This document shows positions 31,473 through 43,306 of a DNA stretch of 64,000 nucleotides, piece by piece; position 1 is the stretch's first letter, and each line of letters begins with the position of its first letter. The stretch comes from Nannochloropsis oceanica (Eukaryota; Sar; Eustigmatophyceae; Eustigmatales; Monodopsidaceae): assembly GCA_004519485.1 (NCBI GenBank), contig CP038108.1, forward strand, positions 930,001-994,000. Direction: 5' to 3'. The translations under genes and the position numbers were made by a program. The notes below the pieces were generated by a model. It worked only from the letters and a program-made list of their open reading frames with translations, was not told where the DNA came from and searched no databases.

Positions 31473-34400
31473 TCATCTTTCCCCCTCCTTCTCCTCCCCT
31501 CTTCCTCCTTTTGGCAACCCTGGCACAACCCAGCCGGCACTCGCAGCAGTCTTCCGCCACTTTTTCTGTTTTCCGGCCCGATGACTCCCAAAATTGCACA
31601 AACTCCCCTCCCTGGCACTTCTTGAGCCGAACTGAATCGCCCTCTTGACTAAAGTGGCTGCTCCTTCCAGCCCTAACCCTTCCCTTGCCACGCGGCGTAA
31701 AATTTGTTTGTCTCCCACTCCCATGGGCAGGGTGAGAGAGTATTTAAGAGAGGGAGGGAGGGAGCGAAGGAGGGACATGACTTCTTCGTCGAGGTAGGGG
31801 AAGCGCGCTTCGCGGCTGTGGGAGGCGATGATGCGGTCGTCGCGGCCTAGATTTCTGTTCGAAGACATGTTTTTGTGGGTGGTGGACGAATGTGGGACCA
31901 TGAAATAAAGAAAAGGAAGTGGAGTAAGGAAACATTCTATTCTTTCTCCAAAAGAGGTAAAGTGAGGGAAAAGATCACGGGTGAAAGAAATCACCTTTAT
32001 CTTGGACGTGCTTTTTCTCCTGAGATCAAAGAAGGTATGGTGAAAACAAAACGGATCGCTTCGACTTGTATTAGTGGTGATGAAATGTGCCTGCCGACAG
32101 GTCATCTCCTCTACGGTGTTTCAACACACAAAAAGTGCAGGAAAGCGAGGAGTGGTTTTTAAAGCGGGTTTAATTCCATGGAATCATTCTACGGGCCACT
32201 TGACACCTTCCCCCTATCTGCGTCACACCTTTTTGTTTAAGATGCTTTCAACCCATTTTGAGAAGAACGCTAGGGGATTGGCAACGCCTGCGACCCGAAG
32301 ATGTCGTCTTTCCTTCTAAAACACAGAATCAAAAAATAACACAGAAGAAATAAAATTTGTATGATGGTTTTATAGGAAGATAAGATCAAAGACAAACGCA
32401 CGACCGAATACATGTTTAAAAACATTTACCCTTTTTCCCCTCCGCCTTCTCACCTGGTCCATAGTCGCCCCATGTCCATCTCCAACTCCCTCGCCAATGC
32501 CTCCTCCCCCCCCCTCAAAAACGTCGACCGATGCCTGCCGTACCCTGCTAGCTGCTCGTCGGCCCCAATCCCCAACAACACAACACGGGCTCGGCTTCGG
32601 TAGCGCAAGCGCGAAGACGAGGCTAGGACCAGAGAAGGGGCAAGGGGGGAGGAAAGAGGAGCAGCGGGACAGGCAGCAGGAGCAGCAGTAGTGGGGGAAG
32701 GAGGGTTGGTCTGCGGTACTAACCAGCTCTTGCCAAGTTTGTGCACACGACACGGCTGGCGCTGCTTCTGTTGCTGCTGCTCCTCCTCTTGTTGTTGATG
32801 CTGCTGCTGCTCTAGCATACCGTTGCCTTCTCCTCCTCTGCCAACAGTAGTAAGCCAAAACGCCTTTTTCTGCGCCTTCAAACAGCAATGCCCACACAAT
32901 CTTTCATTACATCCGGGCTTGAACACACGTTGACACACCTCCACCGAACACGGGCCCGGCAATTCCTTCCCCTTCTCTTCTTCCCTCCCTTCCTCCTCCG
33001 CTCCCTCCATCGTCCCTCCATATCTCAACAATCCCTCCCCCTCCGTCTTTTTCAAGACCTGCCTCGCTTCCTCCTCCCCCTTCATCACCCTCCCCACCCC
33101 CCTTGCAGCATGCCAGAACGCACAAGCAATATTGAAGTCCATGGGGGTCTGACAAGGCAGAATCAAGCGCTTAACTACGCCTTCTTCCTTCTTAACCTCC
33201 TCTTCGTAGTCGTCGATATCTACCAACAGCAAACGCCAATGCCTTGAAGGGAAAAGCCTGCGGAGCTCTAGCCATCCAGCTAGGGCCGCCAAGCGATCAG
33301 GAGACCGATGTCCCCCTTGGAAATCAAAACAGACATTAATCAAATCGATGGGCGGATAAGTAGCGGCAGTGGTGAAGGCAGCAGCAGCGGCCGCAGCATC
33401 AGTAGTTGCGTCTTCCGCTCTTCTCTGTTCTTCTTCCTTTGTGAGTTGGAGGTGGGCAAGGGCTGCCAGTACTTGGCAGTCCAACCCTCCACTATACAAC
33501 ACCGCCACCCGAGCAGGTGGCCCAATACTGCGCTTTTCTTCCTCTTCTTTATCCTGATTCTCTTCTTTTTCCTCCTCTTCTTTATCTTGCTCCTCCTCGT
33601 CCACTTTAATCTTACTCTTGGCAAAAGAATGAAGTGAAGAAGAAACGAAAGGCAGGGGCGTCGGCGCGGACACCACACGCCGTCGTACCGCTTCGCCCAG
33701 CGCATATAGAAGCTTGTTGGTGGCATCAGATGGGGATGTAGGGAAAGGCTGTCGTTGTCGCTGCTGTCCTTGTTGTTCTTCTAGAAAAAGAGGAGTCCAC
33801 GGCACGAGCTGCGGAGAGGAAAGGCCTGCAGAAGACGACGACAACGAAGACAGGTCCACGCACCAGAGCCCATCTACCTTAACCTCACTCCAGGCATTCA
33901 AGCCCTCTGTCTCCTCGTCTTCCTTCCCTGGAGGAGCGACGAGGGGAGCGCTGGTGGAGGCCACGGCCAACCACTCACCCCCTTCTATTGGTGCTGCTCC
34001 TCGAGCTGCTGCTGCAATATGCATGACCAGGCTCCGACGCCCCAACCGATCGCGTCCATAATGCACTGTTTTTGATGCCTTGTGGTAGTAAATCATGGCC
34101 CACGGCCCTTGGATGTTGGCCAGGGTCTGTCGCACGTGCCGGGAGATGAGGGAGGGAGGCAAGATATTTGTCTCGTGGTGAACTTCATCGTCCTTGTAAT
34201 GGCCATCTTTTTCCCACGCCCTGCCCAATGCCTGCAAAACTGCTTTTGTGTCGCTTTCTCCTAGCCCTGGATTGGCGGTTGCTCGTGCTTCTGGTTCTTT
34301 ATCCTCCGTAAGTCGCCCTGCGAAAACCTCCCCATTCCAAAGCAGGACGTTCCCGGCCTCGTCATGGGCAGGCTGAGGGTAAAGCTGGGGTCCACGCATG

Positions 34401-34570
34401 TGCAGCACCGATGTTAATAGAACCAGTTTCCAGTCGTGGTCAAGCGTCAGCGTCATGCGTCCTTGTTGGTCGGGTCCGCGCGGTGCAATGGCAGCCTCGA
34501 GCGCTCCCGTCCATTGCTGGGCGGTTGCCCCCACCGTTGGGTGGTGCAACAATACGGCAATGCCGCACAT
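31473..34570 (-). CDS. ASNSD1: Asparagine synthetase-like protein, ASNSD1 type
   Basis: Class II glutamine amidotransferase joined to an asparagine-synthetase domain. Two exons, 32454-34570 and 31473-31854, meet in phase (AG|A) across a 599-nt intron: 832 aa. It begins [11 protein letters not shown] with the catalytic Cys2; [27 protein letters not shown] and [11 protein letters not shown] follow as in ASNSD1. The PP-loop reads [15 protein letters not shown] (about residue 355), with Cys where SGGxDS has Ser. [17 protein letters not shown] and [16 protein letters not shown] come next, and exon 2 supplies [25 protein letters not shown]. Long Glu/Lys-, Ala- and Gln-rich inserts break the synthetase domain, and a Cys-rich insert ([19 protein letters not shown], near 550-570) looks like a zinc site. 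Human ASNSD1 has no proven activity; the function here is likewise unproven. Divergence from ASNS (no canonical SGGLDS) supports ASNSD1 over true asparagine synthetase. Confidence 0.87.
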
Positions 34571-34811
34571 CTTGCCCCGAGCTACTGATTGGCCCAGGTC
34601 AATAGGCGTGAGGTATTCTTCGAATCATGGCCTGAATTGATTGTATGCGGTGTAGACAAAAAAGTTAGGAAATGCATTTTTGGGACAGTAGTTGGGGAGA
34701 GGGTTTGGTTCTTCTCAAACATATCGGCGAGCCAGGATTCTGGTGTTTGTATTGAGATCTTTCGTAGGAGACTTTCCCTTAAAAACTGCAAGGCTGCTGC
34801 TACTTCTACTG

Positions 34812-35191
34812 CTACCTGTGATGTCTGCCTCCGTGGCCGACAATGTAGAATCTGAAACGCGCTCGAGTGTGAGCGGTTGTGTTGTTGTGGTCTCGTGGGG
34901 AAAACCCTGAGGTGAGGAGGTCATCCCCATTCTTGCCCTCTACCCCTCTGTTTGCTGCAAGAACATCCACACGCCTCTCTCTTCCTACACACATAAAGGG
35001 CACAAACGTGCCGTTTAGATACTCTTGCCCCCGCGTTACTTCTTCTAGACGTCCAGCTTGGCCCGCGCGTAGTAGGGCTTCAGTCGTCAGATCCACCGTC
35101 CCGGCTTTTGCCTCCGCAGCTGTTGCAGTCCTTCGTACTCAACACCACCCGCGCGTGCTGTCCGCACATGCCCGAGCACAAGCGTATCCAT
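34812..35191 (-). CDS. Possible small gene of unknown function
   Basis: A minus-strand stretch has coding-like composition: DLTTEALLRAGQAGRLEEV, EYLNGTFVPFMCVG and RRVDVLAANRG, with no simple repeats. No ATG opens the frame directly. From an ATG at 35191 the first 15 codons plus one base could join the main frame if 26 nt (GTGTTG...CAACAG) were removed as an intron, which is far shorter than other introns here. The 3' end is unclear: frames continue to about 34582, just upstream of the ASNSD1-like start, but I could not find consistent splice sites. It has no recognised domain. It may be a real small gene next to ASNSD1, part of a 5' leader, or chance. Confidence 0.25.
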
Positions 35192-35364
35192 GTCATTACG
35201 GGCCTACTGTGGTGTGGGCTTGCCAGTTTCCCTGCAGCACGTCTTGCAAGACCGTGCTTTTAGAAATGCATCAAAAGTATCATCATGCTCCGACATGAAT
35301 ACCAACACCTTTCCACCCATTTCTCTTGTAACAGGTCACTCGCCTCTCAAATCCCTTAGAAATC

Positions 35365-36067
35365 ATGTTCGGACGTCTGTGGACAAAGTACAATGCGGCA
35401 TTGGAGACGAACCCTCTGCTGATCAAGGCTATGACCTCCCTCACGGGCTTCACCCTCGGTGACATCCTCGCCCAGAAATTCGTTATGCCCGACGAGAAGG
35501 GTTACGACGTGATGCGTACCGCCCGTCTGGGTTCCTTCGGTTTCCTGGTTCACGGGCCCACTGGCCACTACTTCTACAGCTGGCTTGACAAGCAGATTCC
35601 GGGCACGGCCATGAAGACTGTTGCCACAAAGGTGGCTATCGATCAGCTCCTTTGGAACCCATGCTTCGGCGTCATGTTCTTCTCTTACCTAGGTTTGGCC
35701 GAGGGCAAGTCGTTTACGGACATCCAGGCCAAAATTAAGAATGATTTGACGACGGCGGTGGTGGGGTCGTGGACGGTGTGGATCCCTGCACACTTTGTGA
35801 ACTTCCGTTTTGTGCCCTCCAGCCAGCGACTGGTACGTGTTCTGCTCTCTCAATCTAGCTTTGCCCCTTCCTCGACTGATTTTTTTTTCTGATGCACATC
35901 TTCTCTCTCCCTTCCCATCCCCCTACTACACACAGCTCTACATCAACTCCATCCAAATTGGGTACAACATCTTCTTGTCCTTCCTAGGGAACAAGAAGGT
36001 CGATGCACCCGAGGTTGTGAAGGAGGCGGAGGGCGCCGTGACTTCGGCGGTGGACAAGGCGAAATAG
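35365..36067 (+). CDS. Mpv17/PMP22-family membrane protein
   Basis: Small multi-pass protein of the mitochondrial inner or peroxisomal membrane; relatives include Mpv17, PXMP2 and yeast Sym1. Two exons, 35365-35832 and 35936-36067, join in phase 0: 199 aa. Family features: an N-terminal WxxY.....PLL pattern (LWTKYNAALETNPLLIKAMT), GDILAQ, the R-x-x-x-x-G-F-x-x-x-G-P segment (ARLGSFGFLVHGPTGHYFYSWLD), KVAIDQLLWNPCFGVMFF, and the signature WTVWIPAHFVNFRFVPSSQRLLYIN, corresponding to W..WP..Q..NF..VP...R. WIPAHF replaces the usual WPxxQ. About four hydrophobic spans are visible. A short Lys/Ala-rich tail ends the protein. Family members form channels or stabilise membranes; the exact cargo is unsettled. 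Confidence 0.92.
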
Positions 36068-37743
36068 ATATAAGGAAGCAAAGGTGAAGTACTTAAGTTG
36101 CGGGAGAGAGGAGGAAAGGAGGAAAGGCAGGAAGAGAGGAAGGGAGATGGAAATGCAAACAAGGGTCGTGGTAAAAGGCACTTTCGGGTGGGGAGGGGAG
36201 GTTGTGACGGTGGATGAGGAATGACGATGGTCAGAATCTGTTTGTCATGAGACGTTCAGGGTGTCCATGTGTGCGGGTGAGGAACATGACGATGCAGCTG
36301 CCGCAGCAGCGGCTACAGCAACAGCAGCGGCAGTAGCAAGAGTGTGGGGAAAAGGGTCATATGCCGGTCTAAATTATTCTGTAGGAGGATGATAAGAAGG
36401 GGGTGGGCGGTAAAGGTAAAAAGGGTGAGTAGGGTAAGGAGATCAGGAAAACCAAGAGGCTGCTGCTTTTCCTTGGCTGATGCTCACGTCCGAATAAGAT
36501 GGGCACACGCAACGCGACAACATCAATCAAGTGGATACTGCGAGCGTGGCCACCGCCCCTTGACCAACATACAATGTACACAGCAAGGCCCCAAAAAATA
36601 AAACCACCAAGCGGGAAAATCCGTGGCACCACCATTATCGGCCATGTTCGCCATCACACGCCGTTTCCTGTGCCATTGTCCAGCTCAAAAGAGAGGCCCG
36701 GCTTGCCCTGTGGCCTGCGTTCGCCGCAAGTCAGAGGACAGCTTGCTTTTCTTCCTTGTCAGTTTTCTATTCAGCCTTTGTTTTTCCGTCTTATACGTGT
36801 GTTTCTTTATGGAATCTTTGCTCACCTTCCTCATTTCTAAATGTATGTTTCTCTCTTGTTTTTTCTCTTGTCTCTCTTTCTCCTTCATTACTCCTTTTAT
36901 TTCTGTACCTTCTGTCCCTGACTGCCTTACGACATGGGTGGAAAGGCGCGCCATTTGTTCACGTCCGCGAGGAATGTAGCAGAGCAATCGAGGGGTATGA
37001 CATATCTCGTGACGTGAAGGAGGGAGGGAAGGAGGCCGCACACCCGCTGCAGAAAAGAATAAACGCCGTACGATAAGATAAATGGCAATCACGCGCAGGA
37101 GAAAGAGCCGGAGATCAAGAGCAAGCAGTGGCATGCCGCTACAGAGGGGCATAAAGAGTCTGGAAAAAAATGTTGAGAGGATATTAAACGAGAGATGGAG
37201 AAAGGGAGGGAGAAAGGTAGACTTTCTTAAAAAAGAGAAGTGAAAGCTCGAGACAAAGCGTTCTGATTGTGCAAGACAAATCAGATGTCGTAGGAAAAAT
37301 CAGAGGAAAGGTTTCGTTAACATTAACATAACCCATCGAGTAGCTTGCCTGACCGAAGTGCTCGCTGATTATTTTTTTGGGGTTTCTTACAAGTCCGCTA
37401 CGATGTTCATCCCATATTCATATCCGTCTCTTTCTCTTTTCAGATTCCTCCTCGTCCTTCCCCACCACTACCATCTCCAGACCTCCGCAATGCATGCCTC
37501 CTGCTTTGCCTTTAACCTATTGCTCTATTGCTGGCTGCTGCTGCTGCTGCTGCTGCTGCCACCTTCACCAACCATCACAGTCATGAAAGACAAGCACACA
37601 CATCAGCCCCCTATGGTACTCATCCCATCTGACCTCCCCACCCCTTCCCACCCTCTTTCCCTCCCTTCATTCCTCCATCCTTCTCTCATGTCGAAGAACT
37701 CACCGACGAAGATCCACTGCTCTTATTACTGCTTGTAGTCGCC
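36068..37743. other. 1.7-kb intergenic spacer between convergent genes
   Basis: Between the Mpv17-like gene (plus) and CK2 alpha (minus). CAGCAG/GCAGCAG words lie at about 36293-36340, and an eight-unit TGC run at about 37531-37560. Open frames are hydrophobic or repeat-driven and show no family motif. No tRNA or mobile element recognised. Confidence 0.5.
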
Positions 37744-38793
37744 TCACTCGCCGTCACCCCCGCAGCCCCTCCTCCCCCCCCCCCCCGCGGCATTTGCCCG
37801 CACCGGCGCAAAATACGGATGGGCCATTGCCTCCTGGGCCGTTAGCCTCTCTTGGTGATCGTACCTCAACAACTTTCCCATAAAATCCAGGGCCTCGTCA
37901 CTCACCAACGCCCTATTCTCCGGCGTCACGAACTTTCCCCAGGCTTTCTTCGAATGCCTCCCTAGAATCCCGTCAAACTGCGGATCCAACTCTAAGTCAT
38001 ACTTATCCAGGTACGTAAATAAATCATCCGTCCCCAGGACCTTGGCGATCTTCACCAGCTGGTCGTAATTATTATGCCCGTGGAAAAAAGGTTCCTTCCG
38101 GAACACCATCCCTGCAAACATGCATCCCAAGCTCCACATATCCAAGCTGTAATCATACTCCTGGAAATCCACCAAGAGTTCCGGTCCCTTAAAATACCGA
38201 CTTGCTACCCGCACATTGTATTCCCTCCCGGGATGATAAAACTCGGCCAAGCCCCAATCGATCAACCGCAACTGTCTCCGTTCATGGTCTATCATCACAT
38301 TGTGTGGCTTCACGTCCCTGTGCATGATACCATTCGAGTGACAATACTCCAATGCCTTGAGCAACTCATGCATATAAAATCTAATGTCCATGTCCGTCAG
38401 TGTGGGATACAACACCTTAAAATCCGTGTTATGAATGTACTCAAAAATCAACGACGGCGTCTTCGACTGCGGATCCCGCACCACATCCAAGAGCTCGATG
38501 ATATTCGTCCCTCCGCACAAATTCTGCAAGATCTTGATCTCCCGCTTGATCTTTTTTTTCTTAACGGGTTTCAGAATCTTGACCACGCAGCGGGTGCCAT
38601 TCGCCGCGTTCACCCCCTCAAACACCTCGCTGTACTTCCCCCGGCCGATCTTTCGTACCACCTCGTACTCTTCCTGATCCCCCCATGTGACCGTCAATCC
38701 TTCGTAGTCCCAATACTCTCGTGGCCGCTGCACATTCACATCTGTGTACGCCCGGGCGCGGCTCCCGCTCGTGCCCACGCCTGTTCCACTCAT
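37744..38793 (-). CDS. CK2A: Casein kinase 2 catalytic subunit alpha
   Basis: Acidophilic Ser/Thr kinase, constitutively active, acting in nucleus and cytosol. One exon, 349 aa. It starts with a short leader and then [19 protein letters not shown], the CK2 alpha N-terminus that contacts the activation segment. Kinase motifs: [12 protein letters not shown] (Gly-rich loop), [20 protein letters not shown] (catalytic Lys and the CK2 basic cluster), [23 protein letters not shown] with DWG in place of DFG, a hallmark of CK2, [28 protein letters not shown] and [17 protein letters not shown]. The Gly/Arg tail is translated from a G-run (C-run at 37776-37789 on the plus strand). Nothing is missing. 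Intronless; the first ATG follows no obvious targeting signal. Confidence 0.97.
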   Translation of the reverse strand: MSGTGVGTSGSRARAYTDVNVQRPREYWDYEGLTVTWGDQEEYEVVRKIGRGKYSEVFEGVNAANGTRCVVKILKPVKKKKIKREIKILQNLCGGTNIIELLDVVRDPQSKTPSLIFEYIHNTDFKVLYPTLTDMDIRFYMHELLKALEYCHSNGIMHRDVKPHNVMIDHERRQLRLIDWGLAEFYHPGREYNVRVASRYFKGPELLVDFQEYDYSLDMWSLGCMFAGMVFRKEPFFHGHNNYDQLVKIAKVLGTDDLFTYLDKYDLELDPQFDGILGRHSKKAWGKFVTPENRALVSDEALDFMGKLLRYDHQERLTAQEAMAHPYFAPVRANAAGGGGRRGCGGDGE

Positions 38794-39535
38794 GCCTTTG
38801 TCGCGGAAGTCTCGGCAGGAGCTGCGGAGGAAGCAGAAGGGAGGAGAGGGAGGGCAGCTGCGACTGATGCCGCTGCTGGTGGTGAGGGAAGTTCTGCTGC
38901 TGCTACTGGAATGGACAATGGCGGGGAGAGTGCCCTGAAGGTTAAGGAGAAAAGAATGTGGTGAGCAAGAGAGATAGGAAGGAGAGGGGAGGCTAGCTAG
39001 AGAAGATCCTTTGTTTTCCGCAGAACTTGATCACTTATTGTACGTACCACGCCTAGCAAAACTAATATGAAGTGTGCGACCGGTAGGGTGTACCTAGACG
39101 TCTTCCCTATGTTGGAAGACGGGGCGGGGCCGTACGGGTCTCACCACACCGAAAAAAAGAGTGAGGGGAGGTGATCACGCCGATGAGAGAGTGTCTCTCG
39201 CGCTCGACCCTGTATTTGTGGGGGGAGTTCGTGCAGGATGCCGCAAGGATGAAAACCGTGGCCTCCACATCACCATATACGGAGCAGGGTATTTTTTGGG
39301 CTCAGAAAGCTTCGAGGTATCCTTATCTTCCGAGTGAGGCTGCTGCTCGCTCGCCGTAGACAAAAGCGTGCGGTGCGTGCCGTTGCTCTCAGTGGCCCAT
39401 TCTACCATCGCCATTCTTGTGACGAAATCAAAACGAATGGCATAGGCACCGTTTTTAATTTTTATTTTTCTGACTTCTTCCTTCTTGCTTTACGGTTGCT
39501 TTCGCTCACTTTCGATATCTCTTTTTAATTTCTCA
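38794..39535. other. Spacer upstream of CK2 and downstream of ALG1
   Basis: Both flanking genes are on the minus strand, so this holds the CK2 promoter and the ALG1 3' flank. Some GCTGCTG words near 38898. No gene seen. Confidence 0.5.
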
Positions 39536-41155
39536 TTAACTTTTGATTACCTCGAAGACAAGCAAATAAATCACGACGAGCACCAGCATCCATGACAGGC
39601 ACCTCCACCGCCTGCCCTTCGATTTCTGTTCGCCCTTTTTGACTCCTACATCCCCATTCAATAAATATGGCGCTGCATGCTTCTGCCAGTTCTCCTTCCA
39701 TCGCGCCATGCCCGCCACTCCAGCCCGCAATACATCCAACTCCTGCTTCTCCATCGGAAAACGCCCTAGCAGCTCCTCTAGATAAGCAGCCAAATCCGCT
39801 GCGGTGCGAAACACCAGTCCATTCTCTCCATGCCGCACTAGCTCGGATAATGATGAGAACCCCAGTGCACACACCGGTACTTGACATCCAAACATATCCA
39901 GGACCTTCATGGGGAGATCGATACCGGAGGTGGAGGTATGCAGAGACACTCCCAAGTCAGCACACCCAACCAAGCGAGGGTAATCTTCCGCCTCTAACCA
40001 CATCGTGCATACAGCGATACGTTGGAAGGGTAGCACTCGCATGCGTGCCTCGTACTCGGCCTTGAGGGGTCCTTTGCCCGTGACCACCACGACGATGAAA
40101 GGCTTCACGCTGCCTATTTCTTTCTCCCCAGCGGAGGAGTACGAAGACGAGATGGCTGCCGCTGCCCACTGGGCGTCCACGGTTTGTAAAGCCTCCAGGA
40201 GCAAATTAAAGTCTTCATCTTCCGTCCAACTCGTCGAGCTCACAATCAGCGCTGGCCGCTGAGCTTCTCGCAAGGCCACGTCGCTACTGCTACTGCCATT
40301 CCCCCTTCGCGTCGTAAAGAGAGTCTCTCCTTCTCCTACCACTACACCCGTCGCTGCTGAGTACCGCTCTTCCACCTGCCATGCGCGTAGCTGCGGCTCG
40401 AGGCGCAAGAAAATCTGGTGGCGGTCAGCGACAGATGTGGGCCCAAAGAAGGATGGAGGGCGATCGTGTAGCACCTTGGCTTGAATGCCGAAATTGTTAA
40501 GAAGCCACAGACGCATTGCTTCCGTCACGCACAAGTGTTTGTCTGCCAACCCTCCAAAGTACCGCTCGTATAATTGGGCAAGAGTTACTAAAGGGTGGTT
40601 GTCGCCTCGGGTGTGCGCGAGAATGGAGAAGCCGAGGTTGTGCCAGTCGATGACGAGGATAGCCCCACGCAGCTTGGCCACGGCCCACGCCACAAAGAGG
40701 GTTGGGATGCTTGGGGGATTCTGGACCAGGAGCATTTCGGGCCGTGTGGGCAGCTTGATGAGAAGGAGTTCAAAGAGCTGGAAAAGTAGGGCGATGATTT
40801 TGATAGCGGCAAAGACGAGGAAACTCTTCTTGCTGTGTAAGGGGGGGGAAGGGAGATGAGTCTAATGCTCCTACTCTGCTCCTCAACAAAATTTCCCTTC
40901 TTACCGCAGCGCTTCACTGGCAAAGGGGTCAACGTAGTACACATGAATGTTCGGATGCTTTTCCACGGCGGGAATGCAGCGCTCGCCCCGGTAGCCCACC
41001 AAGGACACGTCCATGGCGGGGTCTTCTTGGGCGAGGCTGAGGGCATGGTATTGCATCCTCGGCGACCGTCCCACGTCACCCAGTACCAAAACCACTACGT
41101 GGCGACGACAACGCTCCGCATCTGGAGACGGCATATGAGACGGTATATCTTCCAT
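39536..41155 (-). CDS. ALG1: ALG1 beta-1,4-mannosyltransferase (chitobiosyldiphosphodolichol)
   Basis: Adds the first mannose to GlcNAc2-PP-dolichol on the cytosolic face of the ER, an early step of N-glycan assembly. Two exons, 40905-41155 and 39536-40832, join in phase (CG|C) to give 515 aa. The match to animal ALG1 is strong: [160 protein letters not shown] and HGENGLVF. A hydrophobic stretch after the first 84 residues ([22 protein letters not shown]) is the ER-anchoring region. Unlike the animal enzyme, the C-terminus ends in an extra predicted membrane span ([16 protein letters not shown]) before a short tail. With FUT8 in the same window, early and late N-glycan steps are both present. 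Confidence 0.95.
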
Positions 41156-41603
41156 ACTTTGCTGCTATGTTGTGGGGGTGGTGCCTGGGGGGGCCGGGGG
41201 AGGTGAGTGAGGTAATGTGTGCGAGGCTTTTGAAGCAATTTACGAGACGTTGTTATGATAACGGTCTTCGTTGTGGGGCCCATCCCAAAATGTGGCACAA
41301 CCATTCTAAACCACGCACTATCCGACAAGAACGCACCAAAAGGCCGGCACAATTACCTCCATTATTTTAATGTTTGTTGACGACTGTGATGGAGTTTCTT
41401 GGGCCAGAATCTCGAGTTTTGTCCTATATGAAGTTCCTCAAGCAACCACTTTCCAGCAACCCCACCCACCGATCCCACAGCCATGCTAATGAAAACGCAG
41501 ACCACGACTCGCTTGACGTCGACAACGACAACGGGAAGGTAAGACATTCCGTAATTATAGCTGCATTTCTCGGAGTGTCAAAAGTACAAATTTCCCCGTC
41601 CCT
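41156..41603. promoter_or_regulatory. Divergent spacer, ALG1 / SAM-domain gene
   Basis: About 450 bp between starts. An ATG frame from 41389 (MEFLGPESRVLSYMKFL...) with a GTAAGAC donor at about 41537 looks like a possible 5' exon of the SAM-domain gene, but its phase does not match the following exon, so I treat it as leader. Confidence 0.4.
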
Positions 41604-42562
41604 ATGAATAGCCATGGCACCTCCAGCACCACGTCCTCGTCCTCGTCGTCCTACCCATCACCAGAGTACATTCGGCGACAATACCAGATGCGCCAAAAGA
41701 TTGTGAAAAACGATGTTTTGAAAGAAGAGCTATACATGCACGAGCTCGAGGCGAAATTGGCCAGTCTTCGAACGCCCGCCAAGACACCATTGAGCCGGAC
41801 GGACACAAGCCAAGCCGCCCAAACATTACTTTCCGAGCAAGCAGCAGGGCATGCACAATCTACGGCACTCCTTTTGAGAAATCAGAGTGCATCGTCAAAT
41901 CAAATGGCGATGGCTATGGCCCCGTTGGCCCGTCACCCAGTCTTAGACCGCACCGACCAAGCTCTTCCCGCCCTCCTTCCCATGCATGTGCCTCTAAAGT
42001 CCCTGTCTATTTTGCAAGTTGGACGCTTGCTGCAGCATCATAATCTGACGTCCTACATTGAACCTTTCGCACGAAACTATGTAGATGGAGTCATTTTGGC
42101 GGTGCGTTTATAATCGGGGCGTGAGTTGGGTGTTCTTGCTCTCCCCGAAAAAATAGTAGAGACATAGATCCGCCCATCTCATAATTTCCCTTACAGGAAA
42201 CTACGCTGTCCCATGACGATCTCTGTGAACTCGGTGTGCACATTCGCTTGCATCGCGTGCGGTTGTTTAAGGTCATTCAGGAGTTCAAGCGCCATGGAGT
42301 ACCTCCGTCGATGCTTTATCGACATCAGAGGGAAGAAGAGCTGCCTGCCTCCCACGCCGATGATTCAGATTATGAAGATGAAGAGAACAGCTATAAATAT
42401 TTGATTGGCGTCCGTTCGACTGATACCTTAGACGAAGCATTTGCCGGTCGAGAGTCGGCAGCCTCCTTCTCGACTGTCATGGAGGGGGAGGGAAAGGAGG
42501 AGGGAATCATACGGCAGGAGGCAGCGACCAGGACAAATAGGGTTGCGGGATGTAAAACTTAA
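41604..42562 (+). CDS. SAM-domain (sterile alpha motif) protein
   Basis: Two exons, 41604-42101 and 42197-42562, join in phase 0: 287 aa. An early helix (residues about 18-48, IRRQYQMRQKIVKNDVLKEELYMHELEAKL) is likely a coiled coil. Residues about 143-195 form a sterile alpha motif split by the intron: LSILQVGRLLQHHNLTSYIE, FARNYVDGVILA | ETTLSHDDLCELGV, and RLHRVRLFKVIQEFKRHG. SAM domains mediate protein or RNA binding and often polymerise. The acidic C-terminal 80 residues look disordered. No catalytic domain. A 5' non-coding exon may precede it. The domain call is good; the role is unknown. Confidence 0.8.
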
Positions 42563-43306
42563 GAGAGATCTCAAAGGCCTTGTCTTGTGAAGATGTATAC
42601 TTAGATAAAATAATGGTCCGGCCAATAATCTGATATCTCTATGCCATTTTGTCGTTTACATTGAAAGCGTCTCAATTTTTCTTTTCACCTTCAAAAAGAT
42701 AGATTATATACTCGTCGTCTTACATTCCAAACGGTCTGAGGGGAGAAAATTACAGTTAGCATCCACTGAGGCACATTATTCAGAGCTACTGGCCACCCAC
42801 TTAGCTCCAATACCTTTGATGAATGTTTGCATTGGTAAAGATATCGACGCCGGAAGTGAAGAGCCAAAATCTGGGACCGCTCACCAGCTCCTAGGAGGCT
42901 AAGAAAGCGGAGCACTCACAGAGAATATACATGGAAGAGAGTTATTGAGTAATTAGGAGAATATCATGGTCTGTGAGAGGATAAACGTGTCGTTATTGCA
43001 CCATCTACATCCTAAGAAAGGTATTATGTGAACTAGGGGCTGCAACCCAGCAACGTGAATGACGAAGAACAACCTCCTTCGGAACCCCCGAATAAGAAAC
43101 GGCTCAACCCCGCTCAGCCCAACGGCTTTCGGGGGGTTCACTCACCAAAGGATGCCTCCAAAATTGTCACGCTTCTTTTCCACGCCGCCATTGATTTCTG
43201 GCACAATCAATAAATGTGCCGTGTTGACCTTGCACAACTTTTCAATTGTAGACCGAAGGGCATCCGCTCGCTCCTCCACTAAACCGAAGCTTGCAGGCCC
43301 CAAAAA
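42563..43306. other. Intergenic; one imperfect hairpin
   Basis: GAACCCCCGAA (43082-43092) and TTCGGGGGGTTC (43128-43139) could pair with one bulged G around a 35-nt loop. This lies in the probable leader of the next gene. Nothing else recognised. Confidence 0.4.

Noticed and set aside
36344-37738. Several hydrophobic or Leu-rich frames in the spacer before CK2
   Set aside because: Driven by TTC/CTG-rich sequence; no ordered motif, no consistent strand, no homology recognised.
38074-38964. Long open frame antisense to CK2 alpha on the plus strand
   Set aside because: Mirror of a conserved kinase gene on the other strand; no family content of its own.
41389-41536. 5' coding exon (MEFLGPES...) of the SAM-domain gene
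   Set aside because: Good GTAAGA donor, but no acceptor gives the right phase into the following exon.
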